NCBI GenBank assembly: GCA_025350055.1
Contig: JANXYK010000061.1
Coordinates: forward strand, 1 to 41,598
Source of the DNA: Gammaproteobacteria bacterium
GTDB taxonomy: Bacteria; Pseudomonadota; Gammaproteobacteria; Steroidobacterales; Steroidobacteraceae
DNA: 41,598 nt
Reading direction: 5' to 3'
Below the pieces are notes generated by a model, which had not been told where the DNA came from, did no database searches, and saw nothing but the letters and a program-made list of their open reading frames with translations. This document shows, one piece after another, positions 32,723 through 39,240 of this stretch. Numbering within the stretch: position 1 is the stretch's first letter; the number at the start of each line of letters is the position of its first letter. The translations under genes were made by a program, and so were the position numbers.

Positions 32723-33558
32723 ATGCCGTTTCGGAATCCGCCTATCTGCTTGGACACGCATCGCAGGAACATATGCGGCTGATCCGCCAGGCAGAAACGC
32801 TGGCGCCGCACACCTCGCGGCTGTTGCGATTGGCGGGCATTGCGCGAGGTCAACTGGTGCTCGACATTGGCTCCGGCGTAGGAGACGTCGCACAGCTGGC
32901 TGCGGAACTGGTCGGCACCAGCGGCAGGGTCGTGGGCCTGGAGCGCGACCCGAACGCACTGCGCGTTGCGCGCCGACGTGCAGGCGAAGCCGGTGCGGCA
33001 CAAATCGAATTTCGGGAATGCGATTTGAACTCGATGCGGATCGAAGGGCAATTCGATGCAATCGTCGGGCGCTTCGTGCTGATGTTCCTGCCTGACCCAG
33101 GCGCGACCATTCGACGGCTGGTCAGGCTGCTGAGACCCGGTGGCGTGTTCGTTTCGCAGGAGCCCGCGTGGTCGATGTTTTATCCGGCCTGCGCCCGATT
33201 GCCCTTGCGAGCAGCATGCGGTCGAGCACTATGCGACGCATTCATCCAGAGTGGCGCACGGCCTGACATGGGTCTGGAGCTGCACGCAGCCATGCTTGCT
33301 GCCGGACTCACCGAACCGCGCACCGTCATTGAAGTACCAACCACGACCAATGCGCATGGCGACCAATGGCTGCCGGATCTGCTGGCAACCGTACGCTCGA
33401 GAACAGGTGCAGCTTTCAATGGCGGCGAATGGCTGGAACCCATGGGCACACTTTCGGAACGCCTGGGGCGCGAAGTAGATAGCGCCAAGGCATTTGCACC
33501 GTTGGTTCCGCTAATTGGCACCTATGCGCGGTCTGTGCCCCTGAGCCTTCACTTCTGA
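32719..33558 (+). CDS. Class I SAM-dependent methyltransferase
   Basis: A 279-residue enzyme. The Rossmann SAM site is V-L-D-I-G-S-G-V-G-D-V-A (motif I), followed by V-V-G-L-E-R-D (acidic loop), F-R-E-C-D-L-N and L-L-R-P-G-G-V-F-V. The N-terminal 40 residues form a helical cap. The acceptor is unknown; relatives include small-molecule and ubiquinone/sterol-type methyltransferases. AAAGGAG precedes the ATG by eight bases, inside the transporter gene, and the 4-nt overlap implies coupled translation. A transporter paired with a methyltransferase suggests modification of the transported compound (inference). Confidence 0.9.
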   Translation: MNAVSESAYLLGHASQEHMRLIRQAETLAPHTSRLLRLAGIARGQLVLDIGSGVGDVAQLAAELVGTSGRVVGLERDPNALRVARRRAGEAGAAQIEFRECDLNSMRIEGQFDAIVGRFVLMFLPDPGATIRRLVRLLRPGGVFVSQEPAWSMFYPACARLPLRAACGRALCDAFIQSGARPDMGLELHAAMLAAGLTEPRTVIEVPTTTNAHGDQWLPDLLATVRSRTGAAFNGGEWLEPMGTLSERLGREVDSAKAFAPLVPLIGTYARSVPLSLHF

Positions 33559-33702
33559 GTGTGTGGCGAGTCCGCGTTGGCAAGCAGGCGGTCGTAGTTC
33601 ATATTCTCGAGATCATTCGGGCGCCCTTGAGCCCGCAGCGCCGTGGATTGCCTACAATCGTGTTCCAGACACAATTTCACGGGCAATACAGGCTGCTTCC
33701 AC

Positions 33703-33960
33703 ATGCGTCGACGGATCCTATGGGCGGCAGTGGCCACGGGCTTTGCAATCGCAGCGCAAGCGGAAATCTATCGTTGCGAGATGGACGGGCGCACGACCTT
33801 TCGCGACCGACCCTGTGCGCCCACTGAATCGCAGTCGACCGTCAAGCAGCCCAGCGACAGCATGACGGGTTGCTATGAGGTCAACGCACCCGGCTGGGAG
33901 AGCGGCCGCAACATCTACACCCTGAAACTCACGCGAACGCACCCAGCAAGATTGCGATGA
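33703..33960 (+). pseudogene. DUF4124-type secreted protein, N-terminal part of a probably frameshifted gene
   Basis: An 85-residue frame. Signal peptide (residues 1-20, R-R-R-I-L-W-A-A-V-A-T-G-F-A-I-A-A-Q-A) then the DUF4124 motif E-I-Y-R-C-E-M-D-G-R-T-T-F-R-D-R-P-C. The following stretch, C-Y-E-V-N-A-P-G-W-E-S-G-R-N-I-Y-T-L-K-L-T, looks like the start of a second domain, but the frame then reads R-T-H-P-A-R-L-R and stops. The next frame (33957) begins with an overlapping ATGA and reads as a natural continuation (M-T-Q-S-G-S-D-P-R-T). A one-base shift around 33925-33956 would join them into one protein of about 170 residues. Two coupled small genes remain possible. Confidence 0.6.
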
Positions 33961-34211
33961 CGCAATCCGGCTCCGATCCGCGAACCATTGTGCCGATGCG
34001 ACGCGCCAGCGCCGCGGAGCTGCGCGACGCCACGCGCCTGCTGAAATTCACGGTCACCGACGGCATCGTGATGGAAGTGCCGCCGGGAACGCCCAACATG
34101 CCGGCGCTGCCGGTCGGCATGTACAAGGGTCTGGACGAACACAAGGACCAGACCTGGTTCTTCTTTGGCATTATGAGCAACGGTCGCGCCAAACCGGTGG
34201 CCTGCAAATGA
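33957..34211 (+). pseudogene. C-terminal part of the DUF4124-type gene, or a separate 84-residue protein
   Basis: An 84-residue frame without signal peptide or membrane segment. It contains R-R-A-S-A-A-E-L-R-D-A-T, E-V-P-P-G-T-P-N-M-P-A-L and K-D-Q-T-W-F-F-F-G-I-M and ends P-V-A-C-K. Its ATG overlaps the stop of the preceding frame and its own stop overlaps the next start (ATGA at 34208). Lack of its own export signal between two exported proteins favours its being the back half of the split gene at 33703. Function unknown. Confidence 0.55.
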
Positions 34212-34858
34212 AAAAGAGCATGCTGTTGGCATTGACTGCGTTGCTGCTGGTGGCGTGGTTCTGGCGTTCGCACCATGCCACGCAGGCACCACGCCCCGCC
34301 GACGGCGAACTGGTGACCACGCCGCCGACCTGGCCCGGACTTTCCTTCAGCAACCACATCGCCTACACATCCTATGGGAGCCTGCAAACGATGCCGATGA
34401 GCGGCGCGGATCTCATGGGCCGCGTGCTGGCGAGCAAGCAGTATCCGTCCACGGGATTCGGCGAGAGCAGCCATACCGATCTGGTGCTCGGCTGGGGCCC
34501 GATGTCCGATAACCGCGCGCTGCATCACCTGAAGATCACGCAGGCGGACCGCGGCATGGATATCGCGCTGGATTCTGCAGCGCCCATCACGCTGGCAGCA
34601 GCTGACAATTCATCGATCAATGTCTCAGTCTATTCAGACTACGTTGACCATAGTGCAATGCTCGATGGCATCAGGATCGGGGACGTGGTGCGCGTCGTCG
34701 GCTGGCGCATGCGCGTGCGCGATGCCAGCGGCACGACCTGGGATGGTGGCCATGGCCACGAACGCAAGAGCCAGAGTAGCGCTGTCATCCTGGTACTCAA
34801 GCTGCAGGTGAATGACGAAAAGAAATTCGGCAACTGGACTGCTGCGACCATTGATTGA
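34208..34858 (+). CDS. Membrane-anchored protein, function unknown
   Basis: A 216-residue protein. One N-terminal hydrophobic helix (residues 4-19, L-L-A-L-T-A-L-L-L-V-A-W-F-W) is followed by a periplasmic soluble domain rich in beta strands, with W-P-G-L-S-F-S-N-H-I-A-Y-T and G-W-G-P-M-S-D. I do not recognise the domain. The ATG overlaps the stop of the preceding small gene (ATGA), so the DUF4124 pieces and this gene form one unit. The W-G-P-M-S-D motif and the W-R-M-R-V-R-D region are the best handles for a homology search. Confidence 0.6.
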   Translation: MKKSMLLALTALLLVAWFWRSHHATQAPRPADGELVTTPPTWPGLSFSNHIAYTSYGSLQTMPMSGADLMGRVLASKQYPSTGFGESSHTDLVLGWGPMSDNRALHHLKITQADRGMDIALDSAAPITLAAADNSSINVSVYSDYVDHSAMLDGIRIGDVVRVVGWRMRVRDASGTTWDGGHGHERKSQSSAVILVLKLQVNDEKKFGNWTAATID

Positions 34859-34861
34859 CGG

Positions 34862-35596
34862 CTAGCGCTCGCCCATCAGGATCTCGACCTGGCCGCTCGT
34901 GGACACCATCAGGATACGCTGGTAGTCGTGCGCGGCAGCAAGCTTCGACCAGGCCCTGCGATAGGTCTTGATGTCGGCAATCCAGTCCTCGACAACCAGT
35001 GCCAGCCAGCGTGCGCCTGCAGACTTCATCCGCCTTCGGGCGCCGCCCGAATTCGCGATCGCCTCATGGAGTGAATCCAGGGTTCTGGCCAGCAAGGCCG
35101 GACCTGGATCGCCACTGAAAACAAAGCCGATGAGTTGTGGTGCCCATCGGGTTCCGGCTTTCAGGATTCGAAAGCGCACCCGATTGCCGAGCATGGTCAA
35201 GCTGATGTCGGCCTCTGTCGCGCCACTCGCCAGGTGATTTACCAGCGTTTCTGTCAGGGTGGCCACCAGTTTTGACGCGAGTCTGATTGGCGCGCCGAGA
35301 GTCAGGACAATCGTACTGCCATCCTGCAGATGCGGATTCAGTGCGCTCTCCAGATCGTGCAATACCCGCACGGCTACCCGATCCTCGCGCAGTCGCACCC
35401 TGACGCCCTGCTTCGCCCTGCGCCCGGGCGCGTGCAGCCCACGCGACATGAGGGTGACATCGAGTACAATCGACCGCCCACGCACAGTCATATTGACGCC
35501 CGACGGTCGAACAGCGCCCAGCAGCGTTGCCGAAAATTCTCTTGTCACCGCCTGGATGGCACGCTGTTCGGGCGTCCCCGGTATTGAGTTTTTCAC
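34862..35596 (-). CDS. Hypothetical protein, function unknown
   Basis: A 244-residue predicted soluble protein without signal peptide or membrane helix. It has alternating strands and helices, for example V-N-M-T-V-R-G-R-S-I-V-L-D-V-T-L, a helix with L-A-S-K-L-V-A-T-L-T-E-T-L-V-N-H-L, and a basic region G-G-A-R-R-R-M-K-S-A-G-A-R-W-L-A-L-V-V-E-D-W. No family is recognised. Codon choice and GC content match the neighbours, which supports a real gene. It converges on the gene at 34208 with three bases between and stands alone on its strand. Confidence 0.5.
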   Translation of the reverse strand: MKNSIPGTPEQRAIQAVTREFSATLLGAVRPSGVNMTVRGRSIVLDVTLMSRGLHAPGRRAKQGVRVRLREDRVAVRVLHDLESALNPHLQDGSTIVLTLGAPIRLASKLVATLTETLVNHLASGATEADISLTMLGNRVRFRILKAGTRWAPQLIGFVFSGDPGPALLARTLDSLHEAIANSGGARRRMKSAGARWLALVVEDWIADIKTYRRAWSKLAAAHDYQRILMVSTSGQVEILMGER

Positions 35597-35791
35597 TTGC
35601 CTCTCAAGCGCCTTGGGTTGAATGGTCCTGTTGCCTGAATTTCAGCGTCCACGACACTTCAGCGACCTCGCCCGCGAAGTTAAGGTGAATCCGTACCAGG
35701 CCGTCGGGCTACAAGGTCACGGAGTAGCCGGCCAGTCCCAGCGCGATTACTTCCCTATGAACGCACAACGCCGGCACGCTCGCCACCCTCA
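35597..35791. other. Intergenic stretch with a decayed minus-strand coding trace
   Basis: On the minus strand, translation of about 35600-35750 gives a protein-like string (A-G-Y-S-V-T-L, then a TAG, then P-D-G-L-V-R-I-H-L-N-F-A-G-E-V-A-E-V-S-W) that ends 25 bases before the gene at 35596. The in-frame stop and lack of a start suggest a gene remnant. No RNA gene or clear terminator is seen. Confidence 0.3.
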
Positions 35792-36614
35792 TCACCGCAG
35801 CCGGCTGAGCAACTGCTGGAAGCGCGGATCGCTGCGCAGCGTGTCGTAGTCGGGATCGTGCTCGATCCAGTCGCGCTTTCCCCAACCCTGCGTGAAGGCG
35901 CGCTCCAACAGCACCAGCGCCGCTTCCTTCTGACCCACCAGAACATTCAACAATGCAGCGTTGATCAGCGTGCTCATGTCATCCGCCTGCAATTCCACGG
36001 CGCGGCTCACCCACTCGCGGGCACGCTCCACCTGGCCATCGTGGAACAGGGCGTGCGCGCCGAGCGACAACGCCCGGGAGTCGGCAGGATTGAGCGCGAG
36101 GGCGCGCTCCGCGCGGCGGGCGCCCTCGCGGTCGGACTCGATGGACTGCGCATGTCGGCCCAGCATGCGCAAGGTCTGGGCGCGCAGGATCGGGCTCTGG
36201 AAATCTTCGCGGCGCAGATCTGCAGCCTGGCGGAATAGTTCGGACGCGTGGGCAGTATCACCGCTCGCAAAGCTTGCCCGGCCAAAGTAATAGTACGCTT
36301 CGAACAGCTGCGGGTTGATGCGGATGGCTGCCCTGAACTCGCTGACAGCCTCGTCGTAGCCTTGCGAGAGTGCCATCGCAAAACCACGCGCGACGCGCGC
36401 CTCAGCCAGCAAAGGTGCGCGGGTGACAGCTTCATTGCTCGCTTCGATCGCGCGCGCTAGGTGTTCGGGTCTGGCGCCGAACCATTCGTACAGGGTGGCG
36501 AACACCATGGCTCGCCCGGCATAGGCCGGACCGTAGGCCGGATCCAGGCTGACAGCCTGCTCGAACATATCGGCACACTGCCGTAGTCCTGCCTCGGTCA
36601 TTCGCGGCAGGAAC
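35792..36614 (-). pseudogene. TPR-repeat protein, 5'-truncated
   Basis: From 36614 the minus strand encodes TPR repeats: P-R-M-T-E-A-G-L-R-Q-C-A-D-M-F-E-Q-A-V-S-L-D-P, A-V-S-E-F-R-A-A-I-R-I-N-P, R-A-E-R-A-L-A-L-N-P, R-A-V-E-L-Q-A-D. It ends W-G-K-R-D-W-I-E-H-D-P-D-Y-D-T-L-R-S-D-P-R-F-Q-Q-L-L-S-R-L-R, a C-terminus typical of TPR regulators with an N-terminal winged helix or kinase domain. The homology begins inside the normal first repeat (usually F-W-N-K-R-T-E-E-G-L), so the front half is gone. An in-frame ATG at 36601 could still start a 269-residue protein. Directly upstream is an IS91-type transposase fragment; insertion or deletion there explains the loss. Confidence 0.65.
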
Positions 36615-36740
36615 GTCGAACTCCTGCTCGATGTAGTCCGGCAGCGCCCTGCCCGCTTCGGCAAGCAGACTGCGGAAGGCTGGGTAGTGCTGCTCGACGA
36701 GCTGATACAGCAGCGTAGCTTCATCCAGGCGGTGTGCAGG
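36615..36740 (-). mobile_element. Remnant of an IS91-family transposase (N-terminal region)
   Basis: The minus strand between 36740 and 36615 reads P-A-H-R-L-D-E-A-T-L-L-Y-Q-L-V-E-Q-H-Y-P-A-F-R-S-L-L-A-E-A, then G-R-A-L-P-D-Y-I-E-Q-E-F-D. This pattern (L-Y-x-L-V-E-x-H-Y-P-x-F, L-P-x-Y-V-x-x-E-F) is typical of the N-terminus of IS91-like transposases just before the zinc-binding region. The following cysteine motif and the catalytic domain are absent, so about 40 codons survive. The fragment is in the same frame as the ATPase gene and directly follows its TAG. It ends in the truncated TPR gene. Confidence 0.6.
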
Positions 36741-37988
36741 CTAATGGTCCCACAACATACGCAACGGCACGGCAAATAGCTTGTCACCGAAGTCTATGGA
36801 AGCGCTGCCATCGTAGAGCACGACGCCCGCGGTGAATCGCGAACCAGCGGCGTCGCGAAGTTTACGCAGTCCACGAAAGTCCGCTTCGCTCACCGAAGCC
36901 GCCGCTTTGACTTCAACGCCCGCCACCGCCACGCTGCCCTGCTCGATCACAATATCCACTTCAAAATCATCGCGATCTCGGTAGTGAAAAAACTCTGTGG
37001 GCTCAGGGCGCCAGCTTGCCTGCCGACGCAGCTCTTGTAGCACGAAGGTCTCGAGCATGGGACCCAGGCGCTGACGGTCTTTGTTGAGTGCGGCGGCATC
37101 AACTCCGAGCAGCGCGCAGGCGAGCCCGGTATCGGCCATGTGGAGTTTGGGCGTCTTGACCAAACGACTCAGGCGATTGCTATGCCACGGTGGCAGCCGC
37201 TCGAGCAGATATATCCTTTCCAACACAGTGACGTAGTCGTGGATCGTTTGCCGGTTGATCTCAAACGGCGCCGAGAGATCTGACACATTGATCAGCCGCG
37301 CGGTATACGCAGCCGCGAGTGACAGCAATCTTGGCAATGCCTCAAAGGAATGAATGCGAGTCATATCGCGAACATCATGCTGGATCTGAGTCTCAACCAG
37401 ATCGCGGTACCAGGCACGACGACGGGCGGGCAACTTCCGAACCAGTGCTGCGGGATAGCCGCCGCCGACGATACGTGTCGCCAATTCGCCACCCAATGGC
37501 GTTGCGATGGACGTACGAAAACCTTTACCAAACAGCGCGTAAAGAAAGCGTGGGCTCTTTCGGCCGAGTTCGCACTGTGCCAGTGGATGGAGCCGAAGGA
37601 GCCCCATGCGCCCTGCCAAGGAATCGGCCAGTGCTGGTACCAACAATACGTTGGCAGAGCCGGTCAAAATGAAGCGGCCCGCAGTACGGCGTTGATCAAT
37701 CACTGCCTTAAGCGATGCAAATATCTCGGGTACTCGCTGCACCTCATCGAGAATGCTACGTGCAGGTAGCGCCGCGACAAAACCAACGGGGTCACGGCGA
37801 GCTGCGGCTCGAAGGGCATCGTCGTCAAACGACACGAACCGATAGCCGCGCGACTCGCCGACCATACGGGCTAACGTGGTCTTACCGCACTGGCGCGGCC
37901 CGTGAATGAGCACGGCCGGCGTATCGCGCAGCGCCTCGCGCAAGCGTGGCGCAAGGTAACGAGGGTACGCAGTGGTTCCGCGGCTCAT
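36741..37988 (-). CDS. AAA ATPase with DUF4143 C-terminal domain
   Basis: A 415-residue protein. Walker A is G-P-R-Q-C-G-K-T-T (residues 30-38), Walker B is S-I-L-D-E-V-Q, sensor 1 is F-I-L-T-G-S-A-N, and a winged-helix region follows (L-I-N-V-S-D-L-S-A-P-F-E-I-N-R-Q-T-I-H-D-Y). The DUF4143 end has a nuclease-like core F-E-V-D-I-V-I-E ... G-V-E-V-K-A (D-x-E-x-K pattern). These ATPases are abundant in bacteria and frequently sit in mobile regions; their biological role is not settled. ATG at 37988 opens M-S-R-G-T-T; ATG 38009 is possible. Three 23-bp repeats lie directly upstream. GC and codon use do not set it apart clearly. Confidence 0.88.
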   Translation of the reverse strand: MSRGTTAYPRYLAPRLREALRDTPAVLIHGPRQCGKTTLARMVGESRGYRFVSFDDDALRAAARRDPVGFVAALPARSILDEVQRVPEIFASLKAVIDQRRTAGRFILTGSANVLLVPALADSLAGRMGLLRLHPLAQCELGRKSPRFLYALFGKGFRTSIATPLGGELATRIVGGGYPAALVRKLPARRRAWYRDLVETQIQHDVRDMTRIHSFEALPRLLSLAAAYTARLINVSDLSAPFEINRQTIHDYVTVLERIYLLERLPPWHSNRLSRLVKTPKLHMADTGLACALLGVDAAALNKDRQRLGPMLETFVLQELRRQASWRPEPTEFFHYRDRDDFEVDIVIEQGSVAVAGVEVKAAASVSEADFRGLRKLRDAAGSRFTAGVVLYDGSASIDFGDKLFAVPLRMLWDH

Positions 37989-38010
37989 GGACCATGTTAG
38001 GCGGGTCACC

Positions 38011-38079
38011 CGGCTGATTGCAAGAATATGGCTCGGCTGAATGCTAGAATATAGGACGGCTGATTGCTAGAGTTTTGAG
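38011..38079. repeat. Three 23-bp tandem repeats upstream of the ATPase gene
   Basis: Units start at 38011, 38034 and 38057 with an exact 23-bp period. The shared part is CGGCTGATTGC followed by AGAATAT (the third unit diverges at its end). They end 23 bp before the ATPase start at 37988, so they overlap its likely promoter. Spacing near two helical turns suggests binding of a multimeric regulator, possibly the ATPase itself. Confidence 0.8.
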
Positions 38080-38238
38080 GCGAACCTATTGATCCGAAGC
38101 TGCAAATCCCCGATGCAATGGTGAGATTACTTGAGACGAAACGAGATGGCGTGAAACCGCCTGAGAAAAGTGCCGAGCCAGGAAAGCTAATAATCGTGGC
38201 TGAGGGCGCTGTAAGCTATTGATTGAGAAGCGAAATAT

Positions 38239-38260
38239 TGGCGGAGAGAGGGATTCGAAC
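38239..38260 (-). other. tRNA-Ser 3'-end copy, probable integration (att) core
   Basis: On the minus strand the 22 nt run from GTTCGAATCCC to CTCCGCCA, the T-loop through CCA end of a tRNA-Ser. The bases before it do not form the rest of a T-stem, so no tRNA gene is present. A lone T-loop-to-CCA copy is the usual distal attachment core left by a tyrosine integrase. By orientation, the integrated element would lie on the higher-coordinate side, toward the CsbD/OmpA cluster. Confidence 0.6.
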
Positions 38261-38339
38261 TTGGCTGAGGCATTCGCGAAATCAATAACTTGCTGATTTC
38301 CCGGCAACTTTTGTCCCCTGCAATCGCCTCGAACCCCCG

Positions 38340-38363
38340 GATTTGGCAGTAGATTTGGCAATA
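38340..38363. repeat. 12-bp direct repeat
   Basis: GATTTGGCAGTA and GATTTGGCAATA lie head-to-tail with one mismatch, about 80 bp from the attachment-like core. Short direct repeats next to att sites can be integrase arm sites, but two copies alone do not prove this. Confidence 0.45.
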
Positions 38364-38739
38364 GCCCGGCGCGACAGAGCGGCGCTTGCGAAGCTCGATT
38401 CAGTGCGACGCCGTTCTTCATGGACGAAAAGCCGATTGTTCCATTGTGTCGGCATTTGTCCGCAATTTTGCATCTAATGTCGCCGACCTTGCTTCGTGTG
38501 CTCGGGTCCAGGACCGCGAGACCGCCATTCCCGTAACCGGCAAGCACACCAACCGGTTCAACCGCGACCCGGACATTGTCGGCATCGCAACACAGGCGAA
38601 GCTCGGCAGCCTAGTCACGGCCTCGGCGAGCATTTGGTAGTTAAGAGAAGGCGTCGGTCGTGCAGGGGGACGACTCAACCGACGGGCGTGGCGGGCGGGG
38701 CTCCAGGCTGGCTCACTCAGCGTATGGTGCGCCCGTGAA

Positions 38740-38973
38740 TCAGAGCTTTGCATTGCGCTTGTCGAACCAAGACTCGTCGGCCTTGCTCATCCACTCGGAC
38801 ACCTCCTTGTCGGCGACGTCCTTGGCCACGCCGTAGCGTTCCTGGATCTTGCCTGCCAGTTCGTCGCGACGACCGGCGATGACGTCGACGTCGTCATCAG
38901 TCAGTTTTCCCCACTGCTGCTTGGCCTTGCCGATCAATTGCTTCCAGTTGCCTTCGATGCGGTCCCAGTTCAT
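38740..38973 (-). CDS. CsbD family stress protein
   Basis: A 77-residue protein. It starts M-N-W-D-R-I-E-G-N-W-K-Q-L-I-G-K-A-K-Q-Q-W-G-K-L-T-D-D-D, the defining CsbD opening, with a helix G-K-I-Q-E-R-Y-G-V-A-K after it. CsbD proteins are small, abundant and general-stress-induced; their mechanism is unknown. AAGGAGATTTCC precedes the ATG. That start overlaps the stop of the truncated BON gene. It lies downstream of the OmpA/DUF4398 lipoprotein genes on the same strand. Confidence 0.95.
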   Translation of the reverse strand: MNWDRIEGNWKQLIGKAKQQWGKLTDDDVDVIAGRRDELAGKIQERYGVAKDVADKEVSEWMSKADESWFDKRNAKL

Positions 38974-39215
38974 GGAAATCTCCTTGCGCGTAGGGTGGGA
39001 ATCGGGAAATCAGGGCCGAACGGCGATTTCGTCGCGAAGCCCGACAGCATGACCGTGCCGTTGAGCGTCTCGACGCTGATCGCCGCGGCGTCGACACTGC
39101 GGTTATCGATCATGCGGGCCTTCTCCTTCGTGGTGATGGCGCTGTCGTCGACGTAGGCGCCTGCAGTCTGCTGGCCCCGGGTGCCAGCGCAGCCGGACGG
39201 GGTGATCAGCGCCAC
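38970..39215 (-). pseudogene. BON-domain (lipo)protein, truncated
   Basis: The frame carries G-C-A-G-T-R-G-Q-Q-T-A-G-A-Y-V-D-D-S-A-I-T-T-K-E-K-A and I-S-V-E-T-L-N-G-T-V-M-L-S-G-F-A, the first half of a BON domain as found in periplasmic OsmY-like lipoproteins. The second half (the usual A-x-x-I-A-x-x-V-x-G-V-x-x-V) is missing; the frame runs into the CsbD leader and stops at an ATGA overlap. The front is also defective: a GTG at 39215 gives only a few residues before the lipobox-like cysteine and no hydrophobic core. Both ends are therefore damaged, probably by internal deletions. Confidence 0.65.
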
Positions 39216-39240
39216 GGCGTGATACCGGAAGCGGCGGGTG

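Larger units (their letters stand above)
38086..38739. other. Gene-poor stretch with attachment-site-like core
   Basis: No open frame here has a recognisable domain; several of 60-150 codons exist on both strands but look random and overlap each other. Contents seen: a tRNA-Ser 3'-end copy at 38239-38260 and a 12-bp direct repeat (GATTTGGCA-x-TA) at 38340-38363. It separates the ATPase gene from the CsbD cluster and resembles the end of an integrated element. Confidence 0.5.

Noticed and set aside
33549-33737. Small minus-strand frame between the methyltransferase and DUF4124 genes
   Set aside because: Its C-terminal part looks protein-like, but there is no start with a ribosome-binding site and it overlaps the DUF4124 signal peptide.
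38282-38547. Minus-strand frames next to the attachment-like core, considered as an integrase C-terminal tail
   Set aside because: A Lys/Ser-rich end is present, but no integrase catalytic residues (R-H-R-Y) are seen in any frame.
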